From assembly GCF_003144095.1 (NCBI RefSeq), contig NZ_NSKH01000018.1, positions 1,205,254 through 1,269,253 on the forward strand: DNA of 64,000 bases, read 5' to 3'. Each line of letters opens with the position of its first letter. The stretch's first letter is position 1. The stretch comes from Streptomyces sp. ICBB 8177 (GTDB lineage: Bacteria; Actinomycetota; Actinomycetes; Streptomycetales; Streptomycetaceae). A program made the position numbers and the translations under genes. Positions 16,650 to 26,199 of the stretch are shown here, in pieces. Below the pieces are notes generated by a model that saw only the letters and a list, made by a program, of their open reading frames with translations, was not told the origin of the DNA and did not search any database.

Positions 16650-17479
16650 GCACGACGACGACCACGGCCGCGGCCACACCGGCGCGGCAGGTCCACAAGG
16701 TCACCTTCGGGCGCGTGGTGCGCGCCGAGTGGGCCAAGTTCTGGTCGCTGCGCTCCAGTTGGATCACGCTCGGACTGGCGCTGGTCTTCATCCTGGCGTT
16801 CGGCCTGATCCGGGACTGGCGCTACACCGCCATGATCAACGGCGGTCACGTCCACGACCCGGAGGTGCTCGGGGCCAACGCGGTGGGCCTGTCCCTGTTC
16901 GGGCTGAACTTCGGACAGCTCGCGGTGGGGATCCTCGGGGTGCTGGTCACCGCGGGCGAGTACTCGACCGGGATGATCCGCTCCACGCTCGCGGCCGTCC
17001 CCCGGCGGCTGCCCGTGCTGTGGTCCAAGGCGGTCATCTTCGGCGCCGTCGCGCTGCTTCTGGGCGTCGCCGGGGCGTTCTGCGCCTTCGGCATCGGCAG
17101 CGGCATCGTCTCCGGGACCCGGGCCGCGCTGGGGTTCTCCGACGCGGGGGTGCTGCGGGCCCTGTTCATGGCGGGCCTGTACCTGGCGCTGATCGGCATC
17201 TGCGGGGTGGCGCTGGGCGCGCTGCTGCGCTCGGTCGCGGGCGGCATCGCCGTCCTGGTCGGCACGCTGCTGCTGGTGCCCGGCCTGATGGAGCTGCTGC
17301 CGACGACCTGGCAGAACAACGTCAGCCAGTACCTGCCCAGTCACGCGGGCGACTCGATGTACGCGTTGCACCAGGATCCGCATACCCTCTCTGCGGGCGC
17401 CGGCCTGGCCGTGCTCACGGGGTGGGCACTGCTCGCCCTGGCCGGTGCGGCCTACCGGCTCGGGCGCACCGACGCCTGA
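16646..17479 (+). CDS. ABC-2 type permease
   Basis: 277 residues, ATG overlapping the ATPase stop (ATGA). A hydrophilic N-terminus with RVVRAEWAKFWSLRSSW leads into six membrane helices, as in the ABC-2 permeases paired with CcmA/DrrA ATPases. The extracytoplasmic loop after helix 1 (YTAMINGGHVHDPEVLG) is short. It probably moves a drug, lipid or peptide outwards or is involved in sensing; the substrate is unknown. Confidence 0.88.
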   Translation: MSTTTTTAAATPARQVHKVTFGRVVRAEWAKFWSLRSSWITLGLALVFILAFGLIRDWRYTAMINGGHVHDPEVLGANAVGLSLFGLNFGQLAVGILGVLVTAGEYSTGMIRSTLAAVPRRLPVLWSKAVIFGAVALLLGVAGAFCAFGIGSGIVSGTRAALGFSDAGVLRALFMAGLYLALIGICGVALGALLRSVAGGIAVLVGTLLLVPGLMELLPTTWQNNVSQYLPSHAGDSMYALHQDPHTLSAGAGLAVLTGWALLALAGAAYRLGRTDA

Positions 17480-17541
17480 GTGATCCGAAGGGGCCCGAGG
17501 GGCCGAGGCAGTGCTTGGCGTGGTGAGGATGGGCAGGGCAG

Positions 17542-18831
17542 GTGACGGCAGTGGCTGAGCCGGCGGAACGGGACCCGGTATGGGGTCACCCGTCGGTGGC
17601 CCGTCTGCTGCGGGTGTGCCGCCGGCTCCGGCAGGGCGACCGGAAGCGGCCCTGGCTGCTGGACGCGCTGCTGGTCGCCACGGTACTGGCGCTCTTCGGC
17701 CTGCCGGACCTGCTGCACGGCATGGGACCGGTCCGCCACGGCCACGGCGGTCTGTCGCCGGCCGCGGTCGTGGCGGCGCAGCTCGGGCTGGCCGTGCCGC
17801 TGCTGTGGCGGCGCCGGTGTCCGACGGCGGTCTTCGCCGTGGTCGCGGCGGTCTTCGTGGCGCAGTGGAGCTGGAACGTGTGGCTGCACGCGGACATCGC
17901 CCTCTTCCTCGCCCTGTACAGCGTCGCCCGGCTGGCGCCCCTGCGCCGGCTGCCGTGGGCCGGCGCCGCGACCGTGGCGGCGCTGCTGCTGGTGGTCTTC
18001 AGGGTCTCGGTGGTGATCTCGCCGCTGATCGCGCTGTTCTTCCTGAGCAGCGCGGCCACGGCCGCCACCGCCCTGGGTCTGGCCATCCGGATCGGCACGG
18101 CCTATCTCGCGGCCCTGCGGGAACGCGCCGCCCGGCTGGAGGTGGAGCGCGACCAGCGCAGCCGCCTGGCCGCCGCCGCCGAGCGCACCCGTGTCGCCCG
18201 GGAGATGCACGACATCATCGGCCACCACCTCGCGGTCATCATCGGCCTGGCCGACGGCGGCCGCTACGCCGCCGAGACCAGGCCGCAGCGCGGCAGGGAA
18301 GCCCTCCAGCTGATCGGCGGGACCGGACGCCAGGCCCTGGACGAGCTGCGCCGGATGCTCGGCGTCCTGCGCGAGGAACAGGAACAGGACCCGCAGCTCA
18401 TGCCGCAGCCAGGGGTCGCGGACCTGAACGCGCTGTGCGCACGGGTGCGAGCCGCGGGCCCGCAGGTGTCCTACCGCACGGTCGGGGACTGGGAGTCCCT
18501 CGACCGGGGACGGCAGTTGGCGGTGTACCGCATCGCGCAGGAGGCGCTCACCAACACCCTCAAGCACGCTGGCGCGGACACCCGGGCGCAACTGACGGTC
18601 GCCGTGGAGGAAGCGGGGGTGCGCGTCAGGGTCGAGGACAGCGGCCGTCCGTACGACGGCGACCACCCCGCCGAGGAGCGGCCGCACAACGCCGAGGGGC
18701 AGGGGATCGCCGGCATCAGGGAACGCGCGGCGCTCTACGACGGGCAGGTGAGCGCGGGCCGCCGGCCCGGCGGCGGCTGGGTGGTCGAGGCCACGCTGGC
18801 CGGGCCGTCCCTGACGGGCGCGGCGTCGTGA
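17542..18831 (+). CDS. NarX/DesK-type sensor histidine kinase
   Basis: 429 residues, GTG start. Five or six membrane helices occupy residues 40-190, then a coiled linker (LEVERDQRSRLAAAAE). The H-box is VAREMHDIIGHHLAVI with His223. The ATPase domain has YRIAQEALTNTLKHAG (N-box), EDSGRPYDGD and GIAGIRERAALYDG (G-box). It overlaps the response-regulator gene by four bases (GTGA) and follows the ABC pair, so it most likely senses the transporter's substrate or membrane damage and controls this operon. Confidence 0.92.
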   Translation: MTAVAEPAERDPVWGHPSVARLLRVCRRLRQGDRKRPWLLDALLVATVLALFGLPDLLHGMGPVRHGHGGLSPAAVVAAQLGLAVPLLWRRRCPTAVFAVVAAVFVAQWSWNVWLHADIALFLALYSVARLAPLRRLPWAGAATVAALLLVVFRVSVVISPLIALFFLSSAATAATALGLAIRIGTAYLAALRERAARLEVERDQRSRLAAAAERTRVAREMHDIIGHHLAVIIGLADGGRYAAETRPQRGREALQLIGGTGRQALDELRRMLGVLREEQEQDPQLMPQPGVADLNALCARVRAAGPQVSYRTVGDWESLDRGRQLAVYRIAQEALTNTLKHAGADTRAQLTVAVEEAGVRVRVEDSGRPYDGDHPAEERPHNAEGQGIAGIRERAALYDGQVSAGRRPGGGWVVEATLAGPSLTGAAS

Positions 18832-19520
18832 CCACTGTCCTCATCGTGGACGACCAGCCGTTGCAGCGCTTCGGCTTCCGCATGCTGCTGGACAGCGCCC
18901 CGGGCACCCACGTGCTCGGAGAGGCCGGCAACGGGGCCGAAGCGGTGCGCCAGGCCGCCGAGCTGCGGCCCGACGTGGTGCTCATGGACGTACGGATGCC
19001 CGGCATGGACGGCATCGAGGCGACCCGCCGGATCATCGCGGCGGGCGGCCGTTCACGCGTCCTGGTGCTGACCACCTTCGACCTCGATGACTACGCCCAC
19101 GCGGCACTGCGGGCCGGAGCCAGCGGATTCCTCCTCAAGGACGCCCTGCCCGAGGAACTCCTGGCCGGGATCCGTGCCGTGGCCGCGGGTGACGCCGTGA
19201 TCGCCCCCGGCCTGACCCGGCGCCTCCTGGACGCCTACGCACACCGGCTGCCCGGGGCGTCGCCCGCGCCCGCTCCGCGGTCACACCCCCGGCTGCGCGC
19301 ACTGACGGAACGCGAGTACGAGATCCTCGTCGCCATCGGCCAGGGCTGGAGCAACGGCGAGATCGCGGAACGCCTGGTGCTGTCGGAGAGCACGGTCAAG
19401 ACCCACGTCGGCCGGGTCCTGGCGAAGATCGGGGCCCGCGACCGCGTCCAGGCCGTGATCCTCGCCTACGACCTCGGCCTGGTCCGCCCCGCCCCGCCCA
19501 CCGAGGCGGGGCCGCCCTGA
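18828..19520 (+). CDS. NarL/LuxR-type response regulator
   Basis: 230 residues from GTG 18828. The receiver domain begins TTVLIVDDQPLQRFGF, and the likely phosphorylation site is Asp54 in VVLMDVRMPGMDG, with the conserved Lys in FLLKDALPEELL. The C-terminal HTH (LTEREYEILVAIGQGWSNGE to TVKTHVGRVLAKIGARDR) is a GerE/LuxR domain. It is the partner of the kinase just upstream and probably activates the operon starting at 15687. Confidence 0.93.
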   Translation: MTTVLIVDDQPLQRFGFRMLLDSAPGTHVLGEAGNGAEAVRQAAELRPDVVLMDVRMPGMDGIEATRRIIAAGGRSRVLVLTTFDLDDYAHAALRAGASGFLLKDALPEELLAGIRAVAAGDAVIAPGLTRRLLDAYAHRLPGASPAPAPRSHPRLRALTEREYEILVAIGQGWSNGEIAERLVLSESTVKTHVGRVLAKIGARDRVQAVILAYDLGLVRPAPPTEAGPP

Positions 19521-19576
19521 GGGGCCCGAGAACCCAGTCCGTTTCCCCAGCAAGTCAGTCGTAGGAGAGGGATGTC

Positions 19577-20461
19577 ATGCGAGGTTCGGCCAAGCCGTCG
19601 GGATCGACGCGAGAGCCGCTGGCCGCGAAAGTGCCCGAGATCACCGCGCTGTTCTGGGTGGTCAAGATCCTCACCACGGGCATGGGCGAGGCGACGTCGG
19701 ACTTCCTGTCCAACGGCAGCCTGCCCGTGGCCGGGGCCGTCGGCCTGGGCGGATTCTGCCTGGCCCTGGGGTTGCAGTTCCGCGTCCGGCGCTACCACGC
19801 GGCGGTCTACTGGCTCGCCGCGGTGGCGGTCGCGGTCTTCGGCACGATGGCCGCCGACGGCCTGCACGTCGGGCTCGGGCTTCCCTACTACGCCACCTCA
19901 ACCCTGTACGCGGTGTTCCTGACCGTCGTCCTGGTCGCCTGGTACCGCAGCGAGGGGACCTTGTCCATCCACAGCATCACCACCCGTCGCCGGGAGGTCT
20001 ACTACTGGTGCACGGTCCTGGCGACGTTCGCCCTGGGCACCGCGCTGGGTGACTTCGCGGCGGCAACCCTGCACATGGGATTCCTGGCCGCCGGAGTGGT
20101 GTTCGCCGTCCTCATCGCCGTTCCGCTGCTCGCCTGGTGGAAGTTCGGCATGAACGCGATCCTGGCCTTCTGGTTCGCCTACGTGGTCACCCGCCCGCTG
20201 GGCGCCTCGTTCGCCGACTACCTCGGCAAGCCGCACTCGCTCGACGGCCTCGGCTTCGGCGACGGCACCGTCGCGGCGGCCGCTTCCGTGGTCATCGTCG
20301 CTCTGGTGGGATACGCGGTCGTCACGCGCAGCGACATCCAACGCCCCGCGGCAGCCGAACCGGTGCCCGTCGGGGACCAGGCCGGCGTCGGCCACGGGCG
20401 CGTTCACGACGACGAGAGCCGCCAGTACCTGACGGCCAACGGTCCCGGCGGGACGAGCTGA
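19577..20461 (+). CDS. COG4705-like multispan membrane protein
   Basis: 294 residues, ATG 19577 with GGAGAGGG upstream. About eight membrane helices form repeated units, each with Gly and a conserved acid: ILTTGMGEATSDFL, FALGTALGDFAAATL and VTRPLGASFADYLGKP. These G-x(2)-(D/E)-type repeats are typical of the COG4705 family, whose function is unknown; several members lie near metal-transport genes. Here it stands between a two-component system and an NRAMP-type transporter. A hairpin (20518-20548) lies after its stop. Confidence 0.7.
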   Translation: MRGSAKPSGSTREPLAAKVPEITALFWVVKILTTGMGEATSDFLSNGSLPVAGAVGLGGFCLALGLQFRVRRYHAAVYWLAAVAVAVFGTMAADGLHVGLGLPYYATSTLYAVFLTVVLVAWYRSEGTLSIHSITTRRREVYYWCTVLATFALGTALGDFAAATLHMGFLAAGVVFAVLIAVPLLAWWKFGMNAILAFWFAYVVTRPLGASFADYLGKPHSLDGLGFGDGTVAAAASVVIVALVGYAVVTRSDIQRPAAAEPVPVGDQAGVGHGRVHDDESRQYLTANGPGGTS

Positions 20462-20517
20462 CCGGCGGTCTTCGCATCCCGTACTCGGTAGGAGCGGGCG
20501 GCGGCCGACGGCGAACC

Positions 20518-20548
20518 GCCCGGCATCCGCGGAGGGCGGCTGCCGGGC
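20518..20548 (+). terminator. Hairpin after the COG4705-like gene
   Basis: GCCCGGCA (20518-20525) and TGCCGGGC (20541-20548) form a perfect 8-bp stem with a GC-rich loop, followed by TT. It is 57 bases past the stop. Confidence 0.55.
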
Positions 20549-20633
20549 TTCGTCGCGGCTCGCCGGAACACGCCGTGATCTCGTGCTCGGGAGACGAGTT
20601 GGCGCGGCGGCTCCCCAGCCCCTTCAGCGACTT

Positions 20634-20652
20634 GAAGGCAAGGCTCACCTAA
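20634..20652 (+). promoter_or_regulatory. DtxR/DmdR-type iron (metal) box before the NRAMP gene
   Basis: GAAGGCAAGGCTCACCTAA matches 15 of 19 positions of the Streptomyces DmdR iron-box form TTAGGTTAGGCTCACCTAA, with the whole right 12 bases identical. It lies about 170 bases before the NRAMP start. Metal-loaded DtxR-family repressors (DmdR1 for iron, MntR for manganese) bind such sites, which fits control of a divalent-metal importer. Confidence 0.65.
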
Positions 20653-20822
20653 GTTAAGGTGGCGCGTCGGTGCGAGGACACACGGCGGCTGCGTAGTCGC
20701 AGGTGAATTCGCCCTCGCCTCGCCGACGCGGCGGTCCGGGGCGGATCAGTCGGACGAGCCGCGTTCGCCGCCCCGGTCTCGCGAGTCGCCTGAGCCCGTG
20801 GCCGCCCCCGAGGAGGATGCCA

Positions 20823-22136
20823 GTGCCGGCCGATGTGTCCGAGTCGACAACGGCAGACACACCCGTGGTGGACGCGGCGGCGGCTCCACGCCGCCGCTTC
20901 TCCTTGACGCGGCGTCAGATGGTGATCTGCGCGATGCTCGCGGCGTGGGGGCCGGGGCTGATCGTGATGCTGGCCGACACCGACGCCGGTTGCCTGATCA
21001 CCGCCGCGCAGTCGGGCGACCAGTTCGGCTACTCCATGGTCCTGCCCCAACTGATACTGATGCCGATCCTGTTCGCGGTGCAGGAGATAACCGTCCGGCT
21101 GGGCATCGTCACCGGCAAGGGGCACGGGACCCTCATCCGGGAGCAGTTCGGCAAGTGGTGGGCACTGCTCTCGGCCGGCACCCTGTTCCTGTCGGCCATC
21201 GGCGCACTGCTCACCGAGTTCGCGGGCGTGGCCGGCGTCGGCGAACTGTTCGGCGTCTCCAAGTGGGTCACCGTGCCCACGACCACGGCGTTCCTGGTCG
21301 GTTTGGCCTTCACCGGCAGCTACCGGCGCTCGGAGCGGATCGGGATCGCCATCGGCCTGGCCGAGCTGGCCTTCGTGCCGGCCATGATCATGACCCACCC
21401 CAAGGCCCATGACCTCCTCCACGGCCTCGGCTCGTTTCCCGGCCACAACACCCAGTACGTGTACCTGCTGGCCGCGAACATCGGCGCGGTCATCATGCCG
21501 TGGATGATCTTCTACCAGCAGAGCGCCGTGGTGCAGCGGAAGCTCGCGGTCTCCGCCCTCCGGCAGGCCCGCTGGGACACCGCGGTCGGTACCGTGCTCA
21601 CCCAGGGCATCATGGTCGTCGTGGTGATCGCGCTGGCCGCCTCGGTCGGACGCAAGAACACCGAGGCCACGCTCAACGACGTGGGTCAGATCGCCAACTC
21701 GCTCGCCCCCTACCTGGGAACGGGCAGCGCCAAGTGGCTGGTCGGCGCCGCGATCCTGGGCGGCGCGCTGGTCGCGGCACTGGTGGTGTCGCTCGCCGGG
21801 TCCTGGGGCCTGGCCGAGGTCCTGGGCTGGAAGCACAGCCTGGACGAGCGGATCAACCGCCGCAACGCCAAGTTCTACGTCACCTACGCCCTGTCGCACA
21901 TCGTCGGCGCCGTGCTGGTGCTGGCCAGCTTCGACCTCGTCAGCCTGGCCGTCGACTGCGAGGTGATGAACGCCTTGCTGCTGCCCATCGTCCTCGGGTT
22001 CCTGCTGGCGCTGGAGGCCAAGGCCCTGCCGCGCGAACACCGGATGCGCGGAGCCTACCGCGTGACGATCACCGTGCTGTGCGTCGTGGTGATGGGCTTC
22101 GCGCTCTACATGATCCCCAAAACCCTCGGCTACTGA
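20823..22136 (+). CDS. NRAMP-type divalent metal transporter with altered signature motifs
   Basis: 437 residues from GTG 20823. The start is set by AGGAGG at 20811-20816, because ATG 20817 abuts it with no spacing. Eleven membrane helices are expected. Helix 1 reads MLADTDAGCLITAAQSG, where classical MntH has DPGN, and helix 6 reads AVIMPWMIFYQQS in place of MPH(N), so the metal-binding side chains differ from the Mn/Fe transporters. Family resemblance remains clear (VQEITVRLGIVTGKGHG, GLAFTGSYRRSERIGI). A DtxR-type box upstream suggests metal regulation. The substrate could be Mn, Fe or Mg and cannot be read from the sequence. Confidence 0.82.
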   Translation: MPADVSESTTADTPVVDAAAAPRRRFSLTRRQMVICAMLAAWGPGLIVMLADTDAGCLITAAQSGDQFGYSMVLPQLILMPILFAVQEITVRLGIVTGKGHGTLIREQFGKWWALLSAGTLFLSAIGALLTEFAGVAGVGELFGVSKWVTVPTTTAFLVGLAFTGSYRRSERIGIAIGLAELAFVPAMIMTHPKAHDLLHGLGSFPGHNTQYVYLLAANIGAVIMPWMIFYQQSAVVQRKLAVSALRQARWDTAVGTVLTQGIMVVVVIALAASVGRKNTEATLNDVGQIANSLAPYLGTGSAKWLVGAAILGGALVAALVVSLAGSWGLAEVLGWKHSLDERINRRNAKFYVTYALSHIVGAVLVLASFDLVSLAVDCEVMNALLLPIVLGFLLALEAKALPREHRMRGAYRVTITVLCVVVMGFALYMIPKTLGY

Positions 22137-22190
22137 GCAGCGGCCCGCGGCCGGACCAAGGCGCCCTCGACCGTGCGTACGCGGGCTCCC

Positions 22191-22221
22191 TTGACGTAAT
22201 TATTCTGGAGACCAGAATAAT
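22191..22221 (+). promoter_or_regulatory. TTGACG box with AT-rich 10-bp inverted repeat
   Basis: TTGACG (22191-22196) resembles a -35. It is followed by ATTATTCTGG (22199-22208), AGA, and CCAGAATAAT (22212-22221), a perfect 10-bp inverted repeat overlapping the expected -10 (AGAATA). This looks like a repressor operator covering the promoter of the decayed gene downstream. Confidence 0.6.
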
Positions 22222-22271
22222 GTGATGTCGTTCCACCGAGGCCATGGACGCAGGTTCGCCGACCTGGTGAC

Positions 22272-23226
22272 ATGGCGTCAGAACGACTCGCCACGTGCGC
22301 GCCGGCGTCGCGCTACTCCTTCAACGCGACGTCACCCGCCGGCGGTTCGAAGACGATCACCATGCGGAACACCGCCACCGGCGACTGCGACCTGCACGAG
22401 ACCAACGTCAGCTACACCTACACGGACGACGATCTCGTGCCGGGGCCCGACTACCAGCCCCTGAACATGGCCGAGGGCACCCAGCGTCTCGTACCACGCG
22501 AACATCCACCACAACGGCGGCTTCACGTGCGGCCAGCACCGGGCCATCCTCACCACGGACTTCATCTTCCAGGACCCGCACAACGGCCCCGGAAAGCCCG
22601 ATGTCATCTCCGTCGTCCACTTCGACCCCGGCACCTTCCAGCCCGTCAAGTCCAACGGGGTCCAGTGGGACAACGCGTACGACGACCTCATCCAGGGCGA
22701 GTGCGGGTCGGGCTGCCGGGTCATGGTGCACAGCGACGCCCAGATCCCCGACTCCACGACGACCTCGGTAACCGACGACTTCGGTCAGCTGTTCCGGACC
22801 TACAAGTCCTACGTCGACCCCTGGAACCTGCCGGACTCCGACTTCGTCCTGCGCGGGGTCCAGGTCGTCAGCAGCAACGAAGGCAGCGACACGACGTCCT
22901 CGGTGAGTGATGTCGACGCCACCTTCACACCGAACGCGGACCCGAGCGCCGCGCCTGAGGGCCCCCTGCGGTACGGCATCCAGGGAAGCGGCGGATCGAA
23001 CCTCTGCCTGGACGACTTCGGCAGTGCCACGCAGGCCCCCGCCACCGCGGACCTCTGGGACTGCACCAGCGGCGACGGGGCGCAGAACTGGACCTTCGGC
23101 CTGGACGGCACCCTCCAGGTGAACGGCCTGTGCCTCGCGGCGGACGGCACCGCCGCCGGCTCCGCGGTCGCCCTCGCCTCCTGCGACGGCACCACCGGCC
23201 AGAAGTGGGTCACCCCGCAGCAGTGA
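22272..23226 (+). pseudogene. Decayed secreted protein gene with C-terminal ricin-B lectin domain
   Basis: Coding signal begins in the frame of 22272 (RYSFNATSPAGGSKTITM, then NVSYTYTDDDLVPGPD) and jumps to another frame near 22480-22490, where SYHANIHHNGGFTCGQHRA continues openly to the stop at 23226. The last 85 residues are a ricin-B/CBM13-like unit (SNLCLDDFGSATQAP, GAQNWTF, GLCLAADGTAAG, GQKWVTPQQ) with the QxW repeat signatures. The middle part has DPHNGPGKPDVISVVHFDPG and several cysteines, suggesting an extracellular protein, but no signal peptide is found at the 5' end. The gene is therefore both frameshifted and lacks a proper N-terminus. ATG 22723 could start an intact 167-residue C-terminal product. 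Confidence 0.7.
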
Positions 23227-23513
23227 CGGCCGCAGCCCCGTCGTCCCGTCCCGCCGGCCGCTGCTCGCGGTCGACGGGACAGGACGAGGGACCCGGAGGG
23301 CGACGGCCGAGGACCAGGTGAACGATGGGCAACTGAACGATGACCTCTCGGCGCGCCGCCGTGCCGCCGGCGCGGACCGAGGACCGGCCGCCCGCGCCCG
23401 GAGCGCTGCCCGCCGCCCCCGACGAGGAGGCGGCGCAAACCTGGCCGCCGCCGGGTCCGCGCGGCCTGCTACACCCCGCCGTAGGACTGAACACCGGTAA
23501 GCGGCAACGGCGT

Positions 23514-24281
23514 TCAGCCCCGGCCGACGTATGGCATCGTCGTCGCCATCACCGTCACGAACTGCACGTTGGCCTCCAGCGGCAGCGACGCCATGTGCAG
23601 CACCGTGCCGGCCACGTCGGCCGCGTCCATCACCGGCTCCGGCACCACACGGCCGTCCGGCTGCTCGATGCCCTCGGCCATCCGCCGGGTCATCTCGGTG
23701 GCCGCGTTGCCGATGTCGATCTGGCCGCAGGCGATGCCGTACGGGCGCCCGTCCAGCGACAGCGAGCGCGTCAGGCCGGTGATCGCGTGCTTGGTCGCGG
23801 TGTAGGCGACGCTCTTCGGGCGCGGCACGTGCGCCGAGATGGACCCGTTGTTGATGATCCGCCCGCCCATCGGGTCCTGCTCGCGCATCGCGCGGAACGC
23901 GGCCCGAGCGCACAGGAAGGCGCCGCCCAGGTTCACGTCGACGACCGCCCGCCACCGCTCGTACGACAACTCGTCGATCAGCGACGGCGGGGCGCCGGTG
24001 CCCGCGTTGTTGAACAGCAGCCCGAGCGCCCCGAAGCGCTCCGCGACGGTGGCGAACAGGGCGTCCACCTGGCCCGGATCCGTCACGTCGGTGGGCACCG
24101 CGACCACCGGCGCCGCCTCGCCCGCCAGCCGCGCGGTCTCCCGCAGCGGTTCCTCCCGGCGGCCCGCGAGCGCCACCGACCAGCCCGCGCCGGCCAGCGC
24201 CAGCGCGACCGCCCGCCCGACACCGGAACCGGCGCCGGTCACCACGGCGGTCCTCGCCGCGATCTTCCGAATTTCGCTCAT
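23514..24281 (-). CDS. Short-chain dehydrogenase/reductase
   Basis: 255 residues from ATG 24281. The NAD(P) site is [23 protein letters not shown] is present as LLFNNAGTG; the active site is Ser in NNGSISAHV and Tyr/Lys in [13 protein letters not shown]. The Arg-rich end of beta2 (AGRREEPL) favours NADP(H). A typical classical SDR; substrate unknown. The gene diverges from the pterin dehydratase, with starts 83 bases apart. The 287 bases downstream (to 23227) contain no gene that I can support. Confidence 0.9.
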   Translation of the reverse strand: MSEIRKIAARTAVVTGAGSGVGRAVALALAGAGWSVALAGRREEPLRETARLAGEAAPVVAVPTDVTDPGQVDALFATVAERFGALGLLFNNAGTGAPPSLIDELSYERWRAVVDVNLGGAFLCARAAFRAMREQDPMGGRIINNGSISAHVPRPKSVAYTATKHAITGLTRSLSLDGRPYGIACGQIDIGNAATEMTRRMAEGIEQPDGRVVPEPVMDAADVAGTVLHMASLPLEANVQFVTVMATTMPYVGRG

Positions 24282-24364
24282 GCCCGATGAGGGTAGGGGG
24301 TGGGACGATGGGACATCACGGACACAGCGTGACCGATGAGCATCCTGTGAGGGGAGTCCGCCCA

Positions 24365-24676
24365 ATGCCGAGCGCAGACCCGCTGTCCAACAAGGAGATC
24401 GAGGACCGCCTCGCCGAACTGCCGGGCTGGCGGCTGTCCCTGGACGGCACCGCCCTCACCCGCGTCTACCGCCTCCCGCACCTGCGCGCCGCCATCCTCG
24501 CCCTGCACATCGCGGGCGTCCAGGACGAGCTGAACCACCACTCCGACCTGGCCCTCGGCTACGACACTCTCGCGGTGTCCATCACCACGCACGAGGGCGG
24601 CGGCGGGCTCACCGCGAAGGACTTCGACCTCGCCCAGCGCATCAGCGAACTCGCCCCGACGCACGGCGCCGCCTGA
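24365..24676 (+). CDS. 4a-hydroxytetrahydrobiopterin dehydratase (PCD/DCoH)
   Basis: 103 residues from ATG 24365 with GAGGGGAG upstream. The family signature is intact: [20 protein letters not shown] then [19 protein letters not shown], with the two active-site histidines together and a third in the TH motif. The enzyme dehydrates pterin-4a-carbinolamine to quinonoid dihydropterin, recycling cofactor for aromatic amino acid hydroxylases; in Streptomyces it may also serve molybdopterin or other pterin chemistry. Single gene, divergent from the SDR. Confidence 0.9.
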   Translation: MPSADPLSNKEIEDRLAELPGWRLSLDGTALTRVYRLPHLRAAILALHIAGVQDELNHHSDLALGYDTLAVSITTHEGGGGLTAKDFDLAQRISELAPTHGAA

Positions 24677-24837
24677 GCCGCGCTCTTCGAGCCGCACTTC
24701 CCGCGCCACGCTTCCCGAGCCGCGTCCAGGTCACCCCGGGCCGTCCCCGCCGCCGATTCCGCATCGCGGTGGGCGGGGCGGCGCGCACCGGAATCCTGAG
24801 AGACTGATGGCCGTTGCAACGACCCATGGAGAACAGG

Positions 24838-26199
24838 ATGACGGAGCCCGGCCCCGCCACGCCCGCGGACAACGCCGTGCCCGCGGAAGCCGCCGCGCCC
24901 GCGGAGAAGGCCACGCCCGCCGACGGCCGAATACCTGACCATATATCGGATGATTCGGAACTATCCGGACGTTCGCCTTCGTCCTCCGGGCACCCGGCGA
25001 GCCGCCGACTGCTCGTCACGTTCGTGCTGGGCGGCCTGACCGCGCTGCCCCCGCTGTCCATGGACATGTACCTCCCCTCGCTGCCCGCGGTCACCGCCGC
25101 GCTGCGCAGCCCGGCCGCGACCGTCCAGCTCACCCTGACCGCCTGCCTGCTCGGCATGGCCCTCGGTCAACTGGTCGTCGGCCCGATGAGCGACAAGTGG
25201 GGCCGCCGCCGCCCGCTGCTGATCGGCATGACGGTCTACGCGCTCGCCACCGCCGTCTGCGCGTTCGCCCCGAGCGTCGAACTCCTCATCGGCTTCCGCC
25301 TGGTGCAGGGCCTGGCCGGTGCGGCGGGCATCGTCATCGCCCGTGCCGTGGTGCGTGACCTGTACGACGGGGTGGCGATGGCGCGGTTCTTCTCCACCCT
25401 CATGCTGATCTCCGGCGTCGCCCCCGTCGTGGCGCCCGTCATCGGCGGCCAGATCCTCCGGTTCACCGACTGGCGCGGGGTCTTCGTCGTCCTCACGGTG
25501 ATCGGCGCGCTGCTCACGCTGCTGGCGACGCGCGTACTGCCCGAGACGCTGCCGGCCGCACGACGGCACGACGGCGGCCTGCGTGACGCGGTGCGCACCA
25601 TGCGCGCGCTGATGGCGGACCGGGTCTTCGCCGGATACATGCTCGCCGGAAGCTTCGCCTTCGCCGCGCTGTTCGCGTACGTCTCCGGCTCCTCCTTCGT
25701 CGTGCAGGACATCTACGGAGCCTCGCCGCAGACGTTCAGCCTGCTGTTCGCGCTCAACTCGGTCGGGCTGGTGGGGATCGGGCAGCTCAACGGCAAGGTG
25801 CTGGTCGGCCGCGTCCCGCTGGACCGCGCGCTCGCCGTCGGGCTGAGCGTCATCCTGCTGGCGGCGTGCTGCCTGCTGGCGCTTACCTGCGGGGTGTTCG
25901 GGCACGCCGGGCTGCCGCCGGTCGCGGCCTCGCTCTTCGTGCTGATGTCGGCGATGGGGCTGGCGATGCCCAACACCAACGCGCAGGCGCTGATGCGTAC
26001 TCCGCACGCCGCCGGATCCGCCTCGGCGCTGCTGGGCGCTGGACAGTTCCTGGTCGGCGCGGTGGCCTCGCCGCTGGTCGGCGTGGCGGGCAGCGGGACC
26101 GCGGTGCCGATGGCGCTGGTCCAGGTGAGCTGCGCGGTGGTGGCGCTGGGCGCCTTCGCGGGCATGTGCAGGCCGTGGCGGCTAGCGTCGGCGGTATGA
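24838..26199 (+). CDS. Bcr/CflA-type MFS drug exporter
   Basis: 453 residues. ATG 24838 is preferred over 24814 and 24826 because GGAG lies 6 bases before it. The first 60 residues are disordered (Ala/Pro/Glu repeats). Twelve helices follow, with the family motifs LPPLSMDMYLPSLP in helix 1 and GPMSDKWGRRRPLL (motif A) between helices 2 and 3. Members use the proton gradient to export bicyclomycin, chloramphenicol, sulphonamides or small peptides. The next gene starts inside its stop codon (ATGA). Confidence 0.9.
   Translation: MTEPGPATPADNAVPAEAAAPAEKATPADGRIPDHISDDSELSGRSPSSSGHPASRRLLVTFVLGGLTALPPLSMDMYLPSLPAVTAALRSPAATVQLTLTACLLGMALGQLVVGPMSDKWGRRRPLLIGMTVYALATAVCAFAPSVELLIGFRLVQGLAGAAGIVIARAVVRDLYDGVAMARFFSTLMLISGVAPVVAPVIGGQILRFTDWRGVFVVLTVIGALLTLLATRVLPETLPAARRHDGGLRDAVRTMRALMADRVFAGYMLAGSFAFAALFAYVSGSSFVVQDIYGASPQTFSLLFALNSVGLVGIGQLNGKVLVGRVPLDRALAVGLSVILLAACCLLALTCGVFGHAGLPPVAASLFVLMSAMGLAMPNTNAQALMRTPHAAGSASALLGAGQFLVGAVASPLVGVAGSGTAVPMALVQVSCAVVALGAFAGMCRPWRLASAV

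Larger units (their letters stand above)
20462..20822. other. 360-base gap with terminator and metal box
   Basis: The region holds a hairpin terminator for the upstream membrane gene (20518-20548) and a DtxR/iron-box-like sequence (20634-20652). In-frame codons exist upstream of the NRAMP start, but the ribosome site places the start at 20823, so the rest is leader or promoter DNA. Confidence 0.6.
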
